The notes: a model not told the origin generated them from the sequence alone. 64,000 bases of DNA from Christiangramia sediminis (GCF_020552705.1 NZ_JAJBZG010000001.1:620001-684000); one strand, 5' to 3'; shown: positions 52,690 to 61,841, counted from the first letter of the stretch. Made by a program: numbers and translations.

Positions 52690-53382
52690 TTATTTTTTTA
52701 CAAGACTTTCAACCATGTGAATAAAATACTCTGAGGGCGTAACGCTGGCATTACAATCTGTGAGAGAAACAAAATGATCTCTAAGAAAATGTTGATGGAG
52801 TGTCCCCTCAATAATAGTACTGGCTAAACTGGATGGATAAGGATATTCAGCATTTACAGCTGTTATCATATCCTTTAGCCGATTTACCAGTCGTTTGTAA
52901 ACAGAAAAATATCCGTCCTGGTTTTCTTCATCTACCTCCTTGGTTAAAAAGGATTTTGAAAACTCATTAATTATAATGTTGCTTAAAGAAATTTCATTAA
53001 TATGCCCAAACTCGGCGTCTTCTTCAACAGGTTTAGTGATCACTTCTATAGCTTTTTCTAGTTTTTTATAGTTGTCTGAAATGCTATTGGTGGCAAATAC
53101 AAGTTGATATTCTTTCCATCCCCAATACCAGGTGGTTATATACACGAGAAATTTATGTTTGTTTTCAAAGTATCTATAAATAGAACTTTCATTAGACTTG
53201 ATCTCGTGCCCGAGCTTTCTGAAAGTGAAATTCTCAAAACCAATCTTATCAATCAATAAAATGCCATGTTCAACAATCCTTTTACCAAGCTCTGTAGACT
53301 CCGGATCTTTCAAATAGATCTTATCACTTACACTTATCCTGATATCCTGAAGAAGATATTTCATATTCAAAAATTTGAACAA
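52690..53382 (-). CDS. TetR-family regulator of the efflux operon
   Basis: 230 aa; an in-frame ATG at 53364 (MKYLLQDIRIS) could also be the start. The N-terminal HTH is readable as LIDKIGFENFTFRKLGHEI followed by SNESSIYRYFENKHKFLVYI (about 40-80), a standard TetR pattern. The C-terminal ligand domain is not specific. It is the first gene of the TetR-ABC-HlyD-TolC operon (gap 2 bases) with a palindrome 23 bases upstream (53405-53425), so it probably represses its own operon. The ligand is unknown. Confidence 0.88.
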   Translation of the reverse strand: MFKFLNMKYLLQDIRISVSDKIYLKDPESTELGKRIVEHGILLIDKIGFENFTFRKLGHEIKSNESSIYRYFENKHKFLVYITTWYWGWKEYQLVFATNSISDNYKKLEKAIEVITKPVEEDAEFGHINEISLSNIIINEFSKSFLTKEVDEENQDGYFSVYKRLVNRLKDMITAVNAEYPYPSSLASTIIEGTLHQHFLRDHFVSLTDCNASVTPSEYFIHMVESLVKK

Positions 53383-53404
53383 AAATAATAGTAAAACTTA
53401 TATT

Positions 53405-53425
53405 AATGATAGTAACACTATTATT
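53405..53425. promoter_or_regulatory. Candidate TetR operator
   Basis: AATGATAGTAACACTATTATT is almost perfectly two-fold symmetric around AAC (ATAGT-AAC-ACTAT core). It is placed 23 bases ahead of the TetR ATG. A half site (AATAATAGT) recurs near 53386. Fits autoregulation. Confidence 0.5.
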
Positions 53426-53483
53426 TAACAAATAATTGAAAATTGTCTACCCATAGTAAGGTAATTGACTGAAAAGCTAAAAC

Positions 53484-53521
53484 AAAAAAAGCCTGTCAAT
53501 TAAAAATGACAGGCTCTTTTT
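53484..53521 (-). terminator. Bidirectional terminator after DUF1206 gene
   Basis: AGCCTGTCA (53490-53498) pairs perfectly with TGACAGGCT (53507-53515). An A run before and TCTTTTT after give tails on both strands. Confidence 0.88.
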
Positions 53522-53537
53522 AAATAATTTAATTTAA

Positions 53538-54317
53538 CTATCGCAAACTGGCTACACTTATAGCGGGATATTTAGCTTTTATAAACATATAAACTCCATA
53601 ACCCACAAATCCTATAGCTACAATTCCCAATACTATAGATCCAAATTCATTTTGAATATAACTAAAAGCATCTGTTTGGGTACTGATTTTACTTCCGCTG
53701 GAGAGACCGGATTTCAAGGTAAGATAGGCCATCAAACCTATGACCGCACCTCTGGCTGTATGCCCAAATTTTCCTGCGTTGATTAATGTCTTTTGTTCTT
53801 TTCTATCCATCCCGGCTTCTTCTACCTCTTCCCTGAATTTATTAGAATAAGCTCTATAGAGATCATAAATAGCCTTTATTGCCATTCCAATTCCTATAAT
53901 AATAGCAATTGTGTCTCCATTGGATCCGGACATTAGAGAACCCATCATGGAACTCGAACCACCAGAACTGCTTCCAAAAGCTAATTTAAGTGAATAGAAG
54001 GCGAATCCTCCGTAGATTAAACCACTAATAAAATATGCTACTCTTTTTGCATATCCCTTAGCATCATCATCTAAACCCTTTGGATTAGCAAAAACCTGAT
54101 ACATTCTCCAGAATACATAACCTAAAAGACCAATTCCTAGAATTACAAGAAGAATTTGACCATAAGATTGCTGTGCAAGGTATTGCAAAGCTCCCTTTCC
54201 CCCTGTTTGCTGACCTCCCTGGCCAAATGCAGCCAGTGCCGTTAAAACTCCAATTAAAGAATATACTGCTCCCTTAGCCGCCATTCCGAAGCGTGCAAAA
54301 TTTTTCTTTTTACTCAT
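53538..54317 (-). CDS. DUF1206 membrane protein
   Basis: 259 aa. Six hydrophobic segments in three similar pairs, each opening with a phrase such as RFGMAAKGAVYSLIGVLTAL, KFGHTARGAVIGLMAYL and YAKRVAYFISGLIYGGFA. This internal threefold repeat is the DUF1206 design. Inner-membrane, function unknown. The loop GSSSGGSSSMMGSLMSG is low complexity. It stands alone with its own terminator; its promoter region has TAACTTTA (54355-54348, minus), close to the -7 consensus. Confidence 0.88.
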   Translation of the reverse strand: MSKKKNFARFGMAAKGAVYSLIGVLTALAAFGQGGQQTGGKGALQYLAQQSYGQILLVILGIGLLGYVFWRMYQVFANPKGLDDDAKGYAKRVAYFISGLIYGGFAFYSLKLAFGSSSGGSSSMMGSLMSGSNGDTIAIIIGIGMAIKAIYDLYRAYSNKFREEVEEAGMDRKEQKTLINAGKFGHTARGAVIGLMAYLTLKSGLSSGSKISTQTDAFSYIQNEFGSIVLGIVAIGFVGYGVYMFIKAKYPAISVASLR

Positions 54318-54644
54318 TACTTTTAATTTTTGATTGGTTAATCATTATTAAAGTTATGGGAATTTGAAATCCTTACCAGTTATTTAGAAAAATTTTATAC
54401 TAACTTTAGCTAAATCAGGCCTATTTGATAAATTAAATGCTGCTTATCGCTTTAATTCCAACCTGATTTTTATCAAAAACTTTTAAGTTAGATTGAATCA
54501 CTTTTAGGTAGTTCTGATAAGTAGTTCTTAATCTAATCAGAAAATGAGATTAATTTACTGATTGGTAGTTCATTATGGTCAAAAAAAATAATTAAATCCA
54601 CAATTTTACAAGCTCTTTCACGTTATTTTCTAAAATTCATAGAT
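54318..54644. other. Divergent intergenic region
   Basis: 327 AT-rich bases between DUF1206 (-) and a lipoprotein gene (+). One near -7 box on the minus strand (54348-54355). No further gene, repeat or hairpin that I can support. Confidence 0.6.
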
Positions 54645-55127
54645 ATGAAAATAACAAATTTGAAACACGTGTTACTGGTTTTGTTGATGTTATCTATAAC
54701 TACCATTTCTTGCTCGTCTGATGATGATAACAATCCAGATCAACAAAATCCACAAGTGATTAGTCAAATAGAAAATAATATAAGAGATGGTAATTGGAGA
54801 ATAACAAAATTTATCGATTCAAACGAAGATGAAACTAATCATTTCAATGGATTTAATTTCACATTTGGCGCAAATGGAGTATTAATTGCTGAAAATGAAA
54901 ATGATTCTTTTGAAGGCACCTGGAGTATTACCGATAGTGACAATTCAGACGACGATGACGATAGTGCAGATGATTTAGATTTTAATATAAATTTCAATTT
55001 ATCAAATGATTTTGAAGACTTGAATGATGATTGGGATATTTTGACCCACTCCAGCAATAAAATTGAGCTTATAGATGTTAGTGGCGGAAACGGGGGCTCA
55101 GATTATTTAACTTTTGAAAAAAATTAA
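54645..55127 (+). CDS. Lipocalin-like lipoprotein
   Basis: 160 aa. Signal peptide with lipobox TISC (Cys23), then Ser/Asp-rich linker, and a small beta domain: NIRDGNWRITKFIDSNEDET, GFNFTFGANGVLIAEN, GTWSI, and FNINFNLSNDFEDLNDDWDIL. The phrase GNWRIT...FTFxxxGxL...GTWSI is a lipocalin-like/DUF pattern. An acidic tract DNSDDDDDSADDLD (about 103-116) could bind cations. Paralogue of the protein at 56192-56650. Function unknown. Confidence 0.8.
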   Translation: MKITNLKHVLLVLLMLSITTISCSSDDDNNPDQQNPQVISQIENNIRDGNWRITKFIDSNEDETNHFNGFNFTFGANGVLIAENENDSFEGTWSITDSDNSDDDDDSADDLDFNINFNLSNDFEDLNDDWDILTHSSNKIELIDVSGGNGGSDYLTFEKN

Positions 55128-55579
55128 GTCATATTTGAGTTTCCAATTCTAAAGGATAAATTAAGCAAAATTGGTCTTGATGAGAAATAGAGTAATTGCC
55201 AATTATATAATGCAGTTATACCCTACTAATCTTATAACGCATACATCAATTAAATATCTGTTACCGAGCTAAAAGTAAGCTCTTCAGAAAATAATCTATA
55301 AAACTGTCAAGATCTTTGATAGAAATTTTACAATATAAGTCGCCACTCGATATTTATTCTATATAAGAAATATAGAATATCAGCACGATGCTAATTATAA
55401 AAATAACTAACCTTATATGATCTTCTCTTTTTGTTCGAGATTCCATAATAACCCAATTAGAAAATGAGTTTAAAATAGCTAATTATGCAGGGGAAAAATC
55501 GGGGCAGAATAATTTATATAACACAGACAAACAGTGTTATGAATAATAAATATACAGTATTTTCATTAAAAATAGAAAC
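55128..55579. other. Intergenic, nothing recognised
   Basis: 452 bases, very AT-rich. No frame, terminator or promoter that I can support, apart from short runs of no clear meaning. Confidence 0.5.
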
Positions 55580-55909
55580 TTACAATTTCTCAATAAACTT
55601 TTGATGATCTCTTAACCATCTTTCCAGTTTTAATCGCTTTACTTCAGAAGCTTTTAGTCCTTTTTGCTTTTCATACCAATCATCTTCATTCTCTTTCTTA
55701 ACAAAAGATCTTTCAATGGAAATTAAACGTTTACCCAGTAGTTTATAGGAAATCAATGTTTTGATTTCGTAAATATTCTTTGATTTTGATATTTTTATCA
55801 ACTTCATAGCTCCCCAACAATTATTAAAATCAATTCTAATAAAAGAATTACCAAACAAATTTTTAGTTTGTAAAAATATATCAGGAAAATCCAAACTTGC
55901 ATAAAGCAT
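55580..55909 (-). CDS. Small hypothetical protein
   Basis: 109 aa, or 75 aa if translation begins at ATG 55807 (MKLIKISKSKNIYEIKTLIS). Lysine-rich with no signal peptide or membrane segment. The C-terminal half (about 70-105) is charged and helical, with KASEVKRLKLERWLRDHQKF. No family recognised. It is alone on the minus strand between two lipoprotein genes. Composition is gene-like and the frame does not overlap another gene, but without homologues I cannot be sure. Confidence 0.45.
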   Translation of the reverse strand: MLYASLDFPDIFLQTKNLFGNSFIRIDFNNCWGAMKLIKISKSKNIYEIKTLISYKLLGKRLISIERSFVKKENEDDWYEKQKGLKASEVKRLKLERWLRDHQKFIEKL

Positions 55910-56191
55910 TGTTAAACCTGATCATCTGCATGGTTTGGATTAAATAATTTATTTCCGAAAGAATTATTTTAATGCTTCTCTAAAACAGAAATTCAATTTC
56001 AAAAATTGGGTGATATTTAACTTTAAAAAACAAGGAATAGGGAATTCTTCTGAAGTTGAGATAGTTACTCATCCATCAAAATTTATGTTTTGAGTATTCT
56101 TAAATGTTAATTCTTAAAATTTCCTTAAATAAACACAATAGGATTTCTAACTTTACGTTCCAATTAAACCAAACAAAAAATCCTATACCCT

Positions 56192-56650
56192 ATGAAAAGA
56201 TTTAAAATTGTCTTGGCCTTAATTACAATTAGTGTTTTCTTATCCTGTGATACAGACAGAGATGATATAAACCTTTCTAAAGCTGAAGCGAATGCGTTAA
56301 ATCTAATTGTTCAAAACGGTGAATGGCAAATCACCCAATTCTCTTTAAATGGCTCGGACAGAACCGCGATTTATGAAGATTATATTTTCGTTTTTGAAGA
56401 AGAAAATAATCTATCTGCAAATTCCTCTATAGACCAGGTAACGGGCACCTGGAGAATTAATAATGATGCCGGGAGTGAATTTGATTCTTACAATGATGTA
56501 GATTTTAATATTTTCTTTACCTCAAATGGCAAACTTGGAGAGCTAACAAGGAATTACGATGTTATATCTGCTACCAATACAGAAATCAATCTAAATCTTG
56601 ACATGAACGAGAATGGAGATACAGCTATACTTAGTTTTAGTAAGAACTAG
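56192..56650 (+). CDS. Lipocalin-like lipoprotein (paralogue)
   Basis: 152 aa. Lipobox LSC (Cys19) after a hydrophobic stretch, then NGEWQITQFSLNGSDRTA, YIFVFEEENNLSAN, VTGTWRINNDAG and DVDFNIFF, ending DTAILSFSKN. This follows the protein at 54645-55127 block for block (NWRITKF / FTFGANG / GTWSI / DFNINF / YLTFEKN), so the two are paralogues. A near -7 box TAACTTTA lies at 56147-56154. Followed by a strong terminator. Function unknown. Confidence 0.8.
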   Translation: MKRFKIVLALITISVFLSCDTDRDDINLSKAEANALNLIVQNGEWQITQFSLNGSDRTAIYEDYIFVFEEENNLSANSSIDQVTGTWRINNDAGSEFDSYNDVDFNIFFTSNGKLGELTRNYDVISATNTEINLNLDMNENGDTAILSFSKN

Positions 56651-56676
56651 CTGTAGCATACTAATATAAAATTATT

Positions 56677-56713
56677 AAAAGGGCATTATACTTAATTGGT
56701 ATGATGCCCTTTT
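56677..56713 (+). terminator. Terminator
   Basis: AAAAGGGCATTATAC (56677-56691) pairs with GTATGATGCCCTTTT (56699-56713), with one T.G pair and a 7-base loop. Confidence 0.9.
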
Positions 56714-56777
56714 AGTTTTCTCCAGTATCAACATTACACCAATCTTTTATTAAATTGCATGGATCAATAAAATTAGG

Positions 56778-57773
56778 ATGGATACATATAAAGCAGAAGA
56801 AAGTAGATACGAAAAAATGCAATATCGCAGATGTGGTAAAAGCGGAATAAAACTTCCATTATTATCTCTTGGATTGTGGCATAATTTCGGAGATCATGAT
56901 AATTTTGAAAATTCACGTAATATCCTCAGAACAGCATTTGACCATGGGATCACACATTTTGATCTTGCTAACAATTATGGACCTCCTTACGGTTCAGCTG
57001 AAAAAAATTTCGGAAAGATCTTTGAGGAAGATTTCCAAAAATACCGAGATGAACTTATTATTTCTACCAAAGCGGGATGGGATATGTGGCCGGGACCATA
57101 TGGTAACTTTGGATCCAGAAAATATCTTATTGCCAGTTTAGACCAATCTCTACAAAGAATGGGGCTGGATTATGTAGATATATTCTATCATCATCGCCCA
57201 GATCCTGAAACTCCGCTGGAGGAAACTATGGGTGCATTAGATCAAATTGTAAGGCAGGGCAAGGCACTTTATGTAGGTATTTCACAGTATAATGCTGAAG
57301 ATACTTTGCAGGCCTCTAAAATATTAAAAGAACTGGGGACCCCATTTCTTATTCATCAACCAAGGTATAATATGATGGATCGCTGGGTTGAAGATGGTCT
57401 TCTAGATACTCTTGAAAAAGTAGGAATTGGCAGTATCGTTTTTTCTCCACTAGAACAGGGAATTCTTACTTCAAAATATCTTGATGGTATTCCTGAAGGT
57501 TCACGTGCGGCAACTGAGGGTAGCTATTTGGATAGATCCCAGATAACAGATGAGGTCGTAAATCAAATTCAGCAACTACATGAAATAGCCAGTAACAGGA
57601 ATCAGAGTCTTGCGCAAATGGCGGTAGCCTGGTTGCTAAAAGATGAGCGTGTAACTTCAGTGTTGGTGGGTGTAAGTAAGGTTCCTCAGTTAAAAGATAA
57701 TATTGAAGCTATTAAAAATATTGACTTTACAGAAGCAGAATTAAAAAAGATAGATGCTATTTTAAATTATTAA
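56778..57773 (+). CDS. Aldo/keto reductase, YghZ/Kv-beta type
   Basis: 331 aa TIM-barrel. Catalytic Asp in HFDLANNYGPPYGSAE (with Tyr close by, about 61-76), Lys in IISTKAGWDM (about 94-103), His in DIFYHHRPDPETP (about 135-147), and the C-terminal NADPH-binding part VLVGVSKVPQLKDN (about 295-308). The YGPPxGSAE block is typical of the YghZ/L-glyceraldehyde-3-phosphate reductase group. It should reduce small aldehydes with NADPH. Single gene between two hairpins. Confidence 0.92.
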   Translation: MDTYKAEESRYEKMQYRRCGKSGIKLPLLSLGLWHNFGDHDNFENSRNILRTAFDHGITHFDLANNYGPPYGSAEKNFGKIFEEDFQKYRDELIISTKAGWDMWPGPYGNFGSRKYLIASLDQSLQRMGLDYVDIFYHHRPDPETPLEETMGALDQIVRQGKALYVGISQYNAEDTLQASKILKELGTPFLIHQPRYNMMDRWVEDGLLDTLEKVGIGSIVFSPLEQGILTSKYLDGIPEGSRAATEGSYLDRSQITDEVVNQIQQLHEIASNRNQSLAQMAVAWLLKDERVTSVLVGVSKVPQLKDNIEAIKNIDFTEAELKKIDAILNY

Positions 57774-57780
57774 ACACCCG

Positions 57781-57820
57781 GAACTTCTGGAATTTACTTG
57801 ATATAAATTTCCAGAAGTTC
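57781..57820. terminator. Bidirectional terminator (AKR / manA)
   Basis: GAACTTCTGGAA (57781-57792) pairs with TTCCAGAAGTTC (57809-57820), extended by TTT/AAA. It overlaps the last codons of manA, and TGTTTT follows on the + strand. Confidence 0.75.
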
Positions 57821-58765
57821 TGTTTTATCGCCTTCTATTTCAACTTCATCAGCAATTGCCGGGATCAAAATACTCTCCCCTTTTTGCAGAATTTCTGTAT
57901 GATCTTTAAGGCTAATTCTTGAAACCCCGTCAACACACATAAAGATCACAAAAGAATCCAGTTGAGAATAATCTTTTTCGATCTTTCCCTGAACCGGTAA
58001 GAAATTGGTTGTAAAGTATTCACAGGATGCTATTTCAGAAGAAACATTCTCTTCCTTCCTATAAGTAAGTTTATAATCATCCTTTTTTTCAAAATCAATA
58101 GCATCAATGGCCAAAGCCGTGTGCAGGTCTCTGCCTTTTCCTTCTGAATCTACTCTGTCCCAATCGTAAATTCTATAGGTAATATCTGAAGTTTGCTGGA
58201 TCTCAGCCAATAATACGCCGCTTCCTATGGCGTGAACCTTTCCTGTATTAATAAAAACCGAATCTCCTTTTTTAACTTCTTCAAAATTCAACAACTCAGT
58301 GATCTTGTTTTTTTCCAGGTATTCAAGGTATTCCGTTTTATCCAGCTCCTTTTTAAAACCAATATTCAGTTTGGAACCTTTATCTGCCTGCATTACATAC
58401 CACATCTCGGTCTTTCCAAAAGAATTGTGACGCTGTTTTGCCAGTTTATCATTGGGATGCAACTGAACTGAAAGGTCAGATTTAGCATCGATGAATTTTA
58501 TGAGCAACGGAAAATCCTCTCCAAACTGTTGATAGATCTTTTCGCCAACTAATTCAGATTTATATTCTGATATAAGCTCAAGAAGATTTTTTCCAGCTTC
58601 AGAACCATTGTCTACTATAGAAATATTATCCTTAACTCCTGAAATTTCCCAACTTTCACCCACATTATCTGTAATGGTATCTTTATTTAAATGATCCCTT
58701 AATTTATTTCCACCCCAGATTTTTTCCTGAAGGATTGGTTTAAATTTTATTGGATAGTTGAGCAT
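57794..58765 (-). CDS. manA: Mannose-6-phosphate isomerase, class I
   Basis: 323 aa. FKPILQEKIWGGNKLRDHL at the start, then the zinc site: DLSVQLHPNDKLAK (Gln-x-His, about 97-110), GKTEMWYVMQA (Glu), and VHAIGSGVLLAEIQQTSDIT (His). This is the short class I form common in Bacteroidota. It interconverts fructose-6-P and mannose-6-P and feeds GDP-mannose/fucose for glycans. The neighbouring minus genes (GT39, LAB_N) are also cell-surface glycan related and begin 11 bases away, so they are probably one operon. Confidence 0.94.
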   Translation of the reverse strand: MLNYPIKFKPILQEKIWGGNKLRDHLNKDTITDNVGESWEISGVKDNISIVDNGSEAGKNLLELISEYKSELVGEKIYQQFGEDFPLLIKFIDAKSDLSVQLHPNDKLAKQRHNSFGKTEMWYVMQADKGSKLNIGFKKELDKTEYLEYLEKNKITELLNFEEVKKGDSVFINTGKVHAIGSGVLLAEIQQTSDITYRIYDWDRVDSEGKGRDLHTALAIDAIDFEKKDDYKLTYRKEENVSSEIASCEYFTTNFLPVQGKIEKDYSQLDSFVIFMCVDGVSRISLKDHTEILQKGESILIPAIADEVEIEGDKTELLEIYIK

Positions 58766-58776
58766 TTTATTATTAT

Positions 58777-60399
58777 TTAATCTGATTTTCTACTGATTAA
58801 AAATAGATTTCTATGTAATCGTTCCCGGTGGGTATTGGGCTGGGTATTCATGTTAATCTCATCGATCTTCTTGATTTCAAATTCAGCCAAAACCTCTTTC
58901 ATCTCCTGCAGTTGCTCTTCACTTACTAATAACAGAAATTTATCATTTTCAGGAATATCATAAGTTTCTCCATTTTTAAGAGATTCAATAGGTTGTCCAT
59001 ATTCCCAGATGAACTCCGGAGTGAAGCCATTATATTCATATAAAGGCATGGGTTCTTCTTCCAAATAGCGATCTACTTCAGAAATACTTTTATATTCAGG
59101 ATTCAATTCCAGCTGCTTCACCAAGGGAAAGCCAAAGAATATTATACAAATTATAAACCATACTGTTAAATAGAAGACCGGTTTTATTCGATTTTTCTTA
59201 AGGTAGTAAAAAATGAGCGTTCCTATACTAACCAGGCAAATTGAAATAAGTAAATACCATGGCCAGATTTCCGTAAATTGATCTTTCAATAAATAGAATC
59301 CTATAACCGGAAATGCCAATCCTATCAGGGCAATAAGTGAAAAATTAAAGTATACTACCCATTTCTCTTTTTTCCGCATCATATCAAATCTCCTGAAGAG
59401 ATATTCAATATAAAAGCCAGTATTCAAAGCTAATGGGATTAAGACCGGTAACAGGTATCTGGATTTCTTTTCGGGGATAATAGATAGCAACACAACGGCA
59501 GCCAGGGTCCACCAAAGCGTAAATTTATAACCTGTTTTATCAAAAACACGATTTTTAAGGTAGGGATAAAGTAAACTCACAAATGCGGGAATGGTCCATA
59601 TTCCAGATTGAATAACAAAACTCCAATAATAGTAGAAAGGTCTGGTGTTGTAATCCAGCCAGCGACCAGTTTCTTTTTCAGTAATCTTAGCTACCGCCTG
59701 GGTATCGAAAAAATAAACATACAGGCTCCAGGAAGCTGAAACAGCCAATGCAACCAATACCATTATTAATAATGCGGGCCACTTATCTTTTAAGTTCCTG
59801 TATTTATAAACCACTCCATAAGCAATTAAAAATGGCAATAAAAGCGCATACATAGATACCGGGCCTTTGCTAAGAAAGGAACATCCCAAAAGGATTCCGG
59901 TAATTACTCCGTTGGTGAATTTATTAGCTTCATCAGTAAATATTTTATATAATCCATATATGGCCATTAACATCCAGGCATGGGTATGAATATCCCATTG
60001 CCCGTCCCTGCCTGAATATAATATGTAAAATGAAGTCGCTCCAATCAAACCTGCGATAAACGCAAATTTTCTATTTGCAGTAAATTTTAGTCCGAGTTTA
60101 TATATAAAAATAACCGTTATGGTTCCCATGATTGCAGCCGGTAATCTTAAGGCAAAAAGATTTTTCATGCCAAATATCAGCATAGAAATAGCCGTTAACC
60201 AGGTGGGTAAAGGTGGTTTCTCATATCTGGGTTCATTATTCAGGGTAGTGAAGATCCAATGATCTAAATTGATCATTTCCCGGGCAGTCACAAAATTACG
60301 GGCTTCCATGATATTTACCATGATGGCATCAAGGTTCACGAAAAATATCGCTATACATACCATGAATAATAAAAGAAAATAATTATACTTTGACCTCAT
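58777..60399 (-). CDS. ArnT-like GT39 glycosyltransferase
   Basis: 540 aa. Eleven or so hydrophobic segments. Near the N-terminus ITVIFIYKL and the GT39/ArnT luminal motif ARNFVTAREMINLDHWIFTT-like stretch with ...EPRYEKPPLPTWLTA (about 53-67), the RYEKPPL block of the PMT/ArnT superfamily with catalytic acidic residues. C-terminal soluble part with EKYKSISEVDRYLE-type sequence. It should transfer a sugar from a polyprenyl phosphate donor on the periplasmic face, perhaps to lipid A. It overlaps the LAB_N gene by 17 bases, a pairing that supports a lipid-A role. Confidence 0.88.
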   Translation of the reverse strand: MRSKYNYFLLLFMVCIAIFFVNLDAIMVNIMEARNFVTAREMINLDHWIFTTLNNEPRYEKPPLPTWLTAISMLIFGMKNLFALRLPAAIMGTITVIFIYKLGLKFTANRKFAFIAGLIGATSFYILYSGRDGQWDIHTHAWMLMAIYGLYKIFTDEANKFTNGVITGILLGCSFLSKGPVSMYALLLPFLIAYGVVYKYRNLKDKWPALLIMVLVALAVSASWSLYVYFFDTQAVAKITEKETGRWLDYNTRPFYYYWSFVIQSGIWTIPAFVSLLYPYLKNRVFDKTGYKFTLWWTLAAVVLLSIIPEKKSRYLLPVLIPLALNTGFYIEYLFRRFDMMRKKEKWVVYFNFSLIALIGLAFPVIGFYLLKDQFTEIWPWYLLISICLVSIGTLIFYYLKKNRIKPVFYLTVWFIICIIFFGFPLVKQLELNPEYKSISEVDRYLEEEPMPLYEYNGFTPEFIWEYGQPIESLKNGETYDIPENDKFLLLVSEEQLQEMKEVLAEFEIKKIDEINMNTQPNTHRERLHRNLFLISRKSD

Positions 60400-61021
60400 T
60401 TTTCTGAATATAAATATTTCTAATATACATAATCAAACCAAAGCCGTGGCCCGCCAATAGTACAGGATCCTTTCTAATTACTGCATAAACGATTATAATT
60501 CCTGAACCCAAAAGACTTAATAGCCAGAACCCCATTGGTAAACTTGATATTTTTTTCCTCTCTGAATATATCCATTGATAAATAAATCTTAGAACAAAAA
60601 TCACCTGACCCAAAGATCCGAGCAATAACAACCAGAAAGGGATCGCATCATTTCTGAATAATTTGGCCGCATCGTACTGATCATTATTGAATCCATATAT
60701 TACAATTAGTAAGGGAAATATCCATAAAAATATTCTGAAAAATCTTGGGAACCTGTACCATTCGCCCTGTAATTGCAGATTTCTTATATAAATGAAATAC
60801 GTAAGGGTTTGCCCCATCATAATAGCAAAGTCGTCCCTTAAATACCCATAAACAAACAGTAAGAATGAAGCGAGTAAACTTAAATGCCAGAATAAAATTG
60901 GGGTAATAATTTTTTTACTTTTTTCAGAAAGTATCCATTGCAGGATCATCCGGCCTGAAAAAAGAAACTGTGCCGCAAATCCCAAAGCATACACTAACCA
61001 ATTATCCATTCTTTCTTCCAA
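60383..61021 (-). CDS. LAB_N (lipid-A-disaccharide-synthase N-domain) membrane protein
   Basis: 212 aa. Two LAB_N repeats: LVYALGFAAQFLFSGRMILQ...EKSKKIITPILFWHLSLL and LLLLGSLGQVIFVLRFIYQW...ERKKISSLPMGFWLLSLL, each followed by LGYLRDDFAIMMGQTLTYFIY-like or KDPVLLAGHGFGLIMYIRN. About six helices in all. Such proteins occur with GT39/ArnT or DPM-like enzymes and probably help sugar-lipid flipping or transfer; the mechanism is unknown. First gene of the LAB_N-GT39-manA operon. Confidence 0.88.
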   Translation of the reverse strand: MEERMDNWLVYALGFAAQFLFSGRMILQWILSEKSKKIITPILFWHLSLLASFLLFVYGYLRDDFAIMMGQTLTYFIYIRNLQLQGEWYRFPRFFRIFLWIFPLLIVIYGFNNDQYDAAKLFRNDAIPFWLLLLGSLGQVIFVLRFIYQWIYSERKKISSLPMGFWLLSLLGSGIIIVYAVIRKDPVLLAGHGFGLIMYIRNIYIQKNEVKV

Positions 61022-61210
61022 CTTTAAATAATGGAAAATCCCTTTTTTTTGTAAAATGAAAGTTTTGAGATAAAGTGACCATATAAGTAACCGGGGAGTT
61101 TTTGGCTAAATTAATATTATTTCTCAAACACTATTATAGTCATTTACCGATTAATTCTTGCACTTTGAAGATTTTTGAATAATTGACCCCCAACGATTCA
61201 TATTTACTTA

Positions 61211-61218
61211 TATATTTG
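61211..61218 (+). promoter_or_regulatory. -7 box for the small gene at 61272
   Basis: TATATTTG is a perfect -7 element about 53 bases before the ATG. No TTG at the usual distance. Confidence 0.5.
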
Positions 61219-61271
61219 ATTCACCAAATCTATTGAAATACCCTGCTTGGCTAACTAAAATATAATTAGTG

Positions 61272-61526
61272 ATGCTAACACAACAGGACTACATCCTTAA
61301 TACTGAAGAAGAATACCAACAGATTAAATCTGTAAAGGAGCTGGTTCAGAACATTCATGAATCCGGTACCTTTTTTAATCTTTCTCTTAAAACTTTAGAG
61401 TTAATCCGAAGGTTTAATAATCTATATATTCAGGTTTTCGAAACTGAAGATGAAAATCCAGGCATCCTGAATCAATTAGTTATTATATCTAAAAACCTGG
61501 AGGCAGAATTAATCAGAGAAAATTAG
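61272..61526 (+). CDS. Small helical hypothetical protein
   Basis: 84 aa from ATG 61272 (a GTG one codon earlier is also possible). No signal or membrane segment. Mostly helical and acidic: MLTQQDYILNTEEEYQQIKS, VKELVQNIHESGTFFNLSLK, and a closing helix NQLVIISKNLEAELIREN. No family recognised. It has its own -7 box and a very good UUCG-loop terminator, so it is a real single gene. Last chromosomal gene before tRNA-Arg. Confidence 0.65.
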   Translation: MLTQQDYILNTEEEYQQIKSVKELVQNIHESGTFFNLSLKTLELIRRFNNLYIQVFETEDENPGILNQLVIISKNLEAELIREN

Positions 61527-61556
61527 AAAACTAAAAAATACTATATACTGATAATC

Positions 61557-61587
61557 AAAAACTTCCTTCGGGAAGTTTTTCTTTTTT
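61557..61587 (+). terminator. UUCG tetraloop terminator
   Basis: AAAAACTTCC (61557-61566) and GGAAGTTTTT (61571-61580) pair perfectly around TTCG, followed by CTTTTTT. Confidence 0.93.
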
Positions 61588-61618
61588 AGAAATAAGTGAT
61601 TTTTTAAATAAAAAAACA

Positions 61619-61648
61619 TTGCATTATTTATAAAGTGGCTTATATTTG
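61619..61648 (+). promoter_or_regulatory. tRNA-Arg promoter
   Basis: TTG 61619-61621, 19-base spacer, TATATTTG 61641-61648: a textbook Bacteroidota promoter. The start region TTTGCAACCGCAAAA matches that of tRNA-Ser. Confidence 0.8.
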
Positions 61649-61660
61649 CAACCGCAAAAC

Positions 61661-61734
<74 letters not shown>

Positions 61735-61736
61735 CG

Positions 61737-61767
61737 AAAAGCCTTCTCATTCTGAGAGGGCTTTTTT
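61737..61767 (+). terminator. tRNA-Arg terminator
   Basis: AAAAGCCTTCTC (61737-61748) pairs with GAGAGGGCTTTT (61754-61765), then TT. Kept close to the tRNA, so the element, if inserted in the tRNA, may carry its own copy. Confidence 0.85.
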
Positions 61768-61841
61768 GTTATATTCCTTAAAGAGATTTTAAAGAATTGT
61801 ATTTATTTTGCTCATTATTTTAATCTCAATTTTCTCCACAA

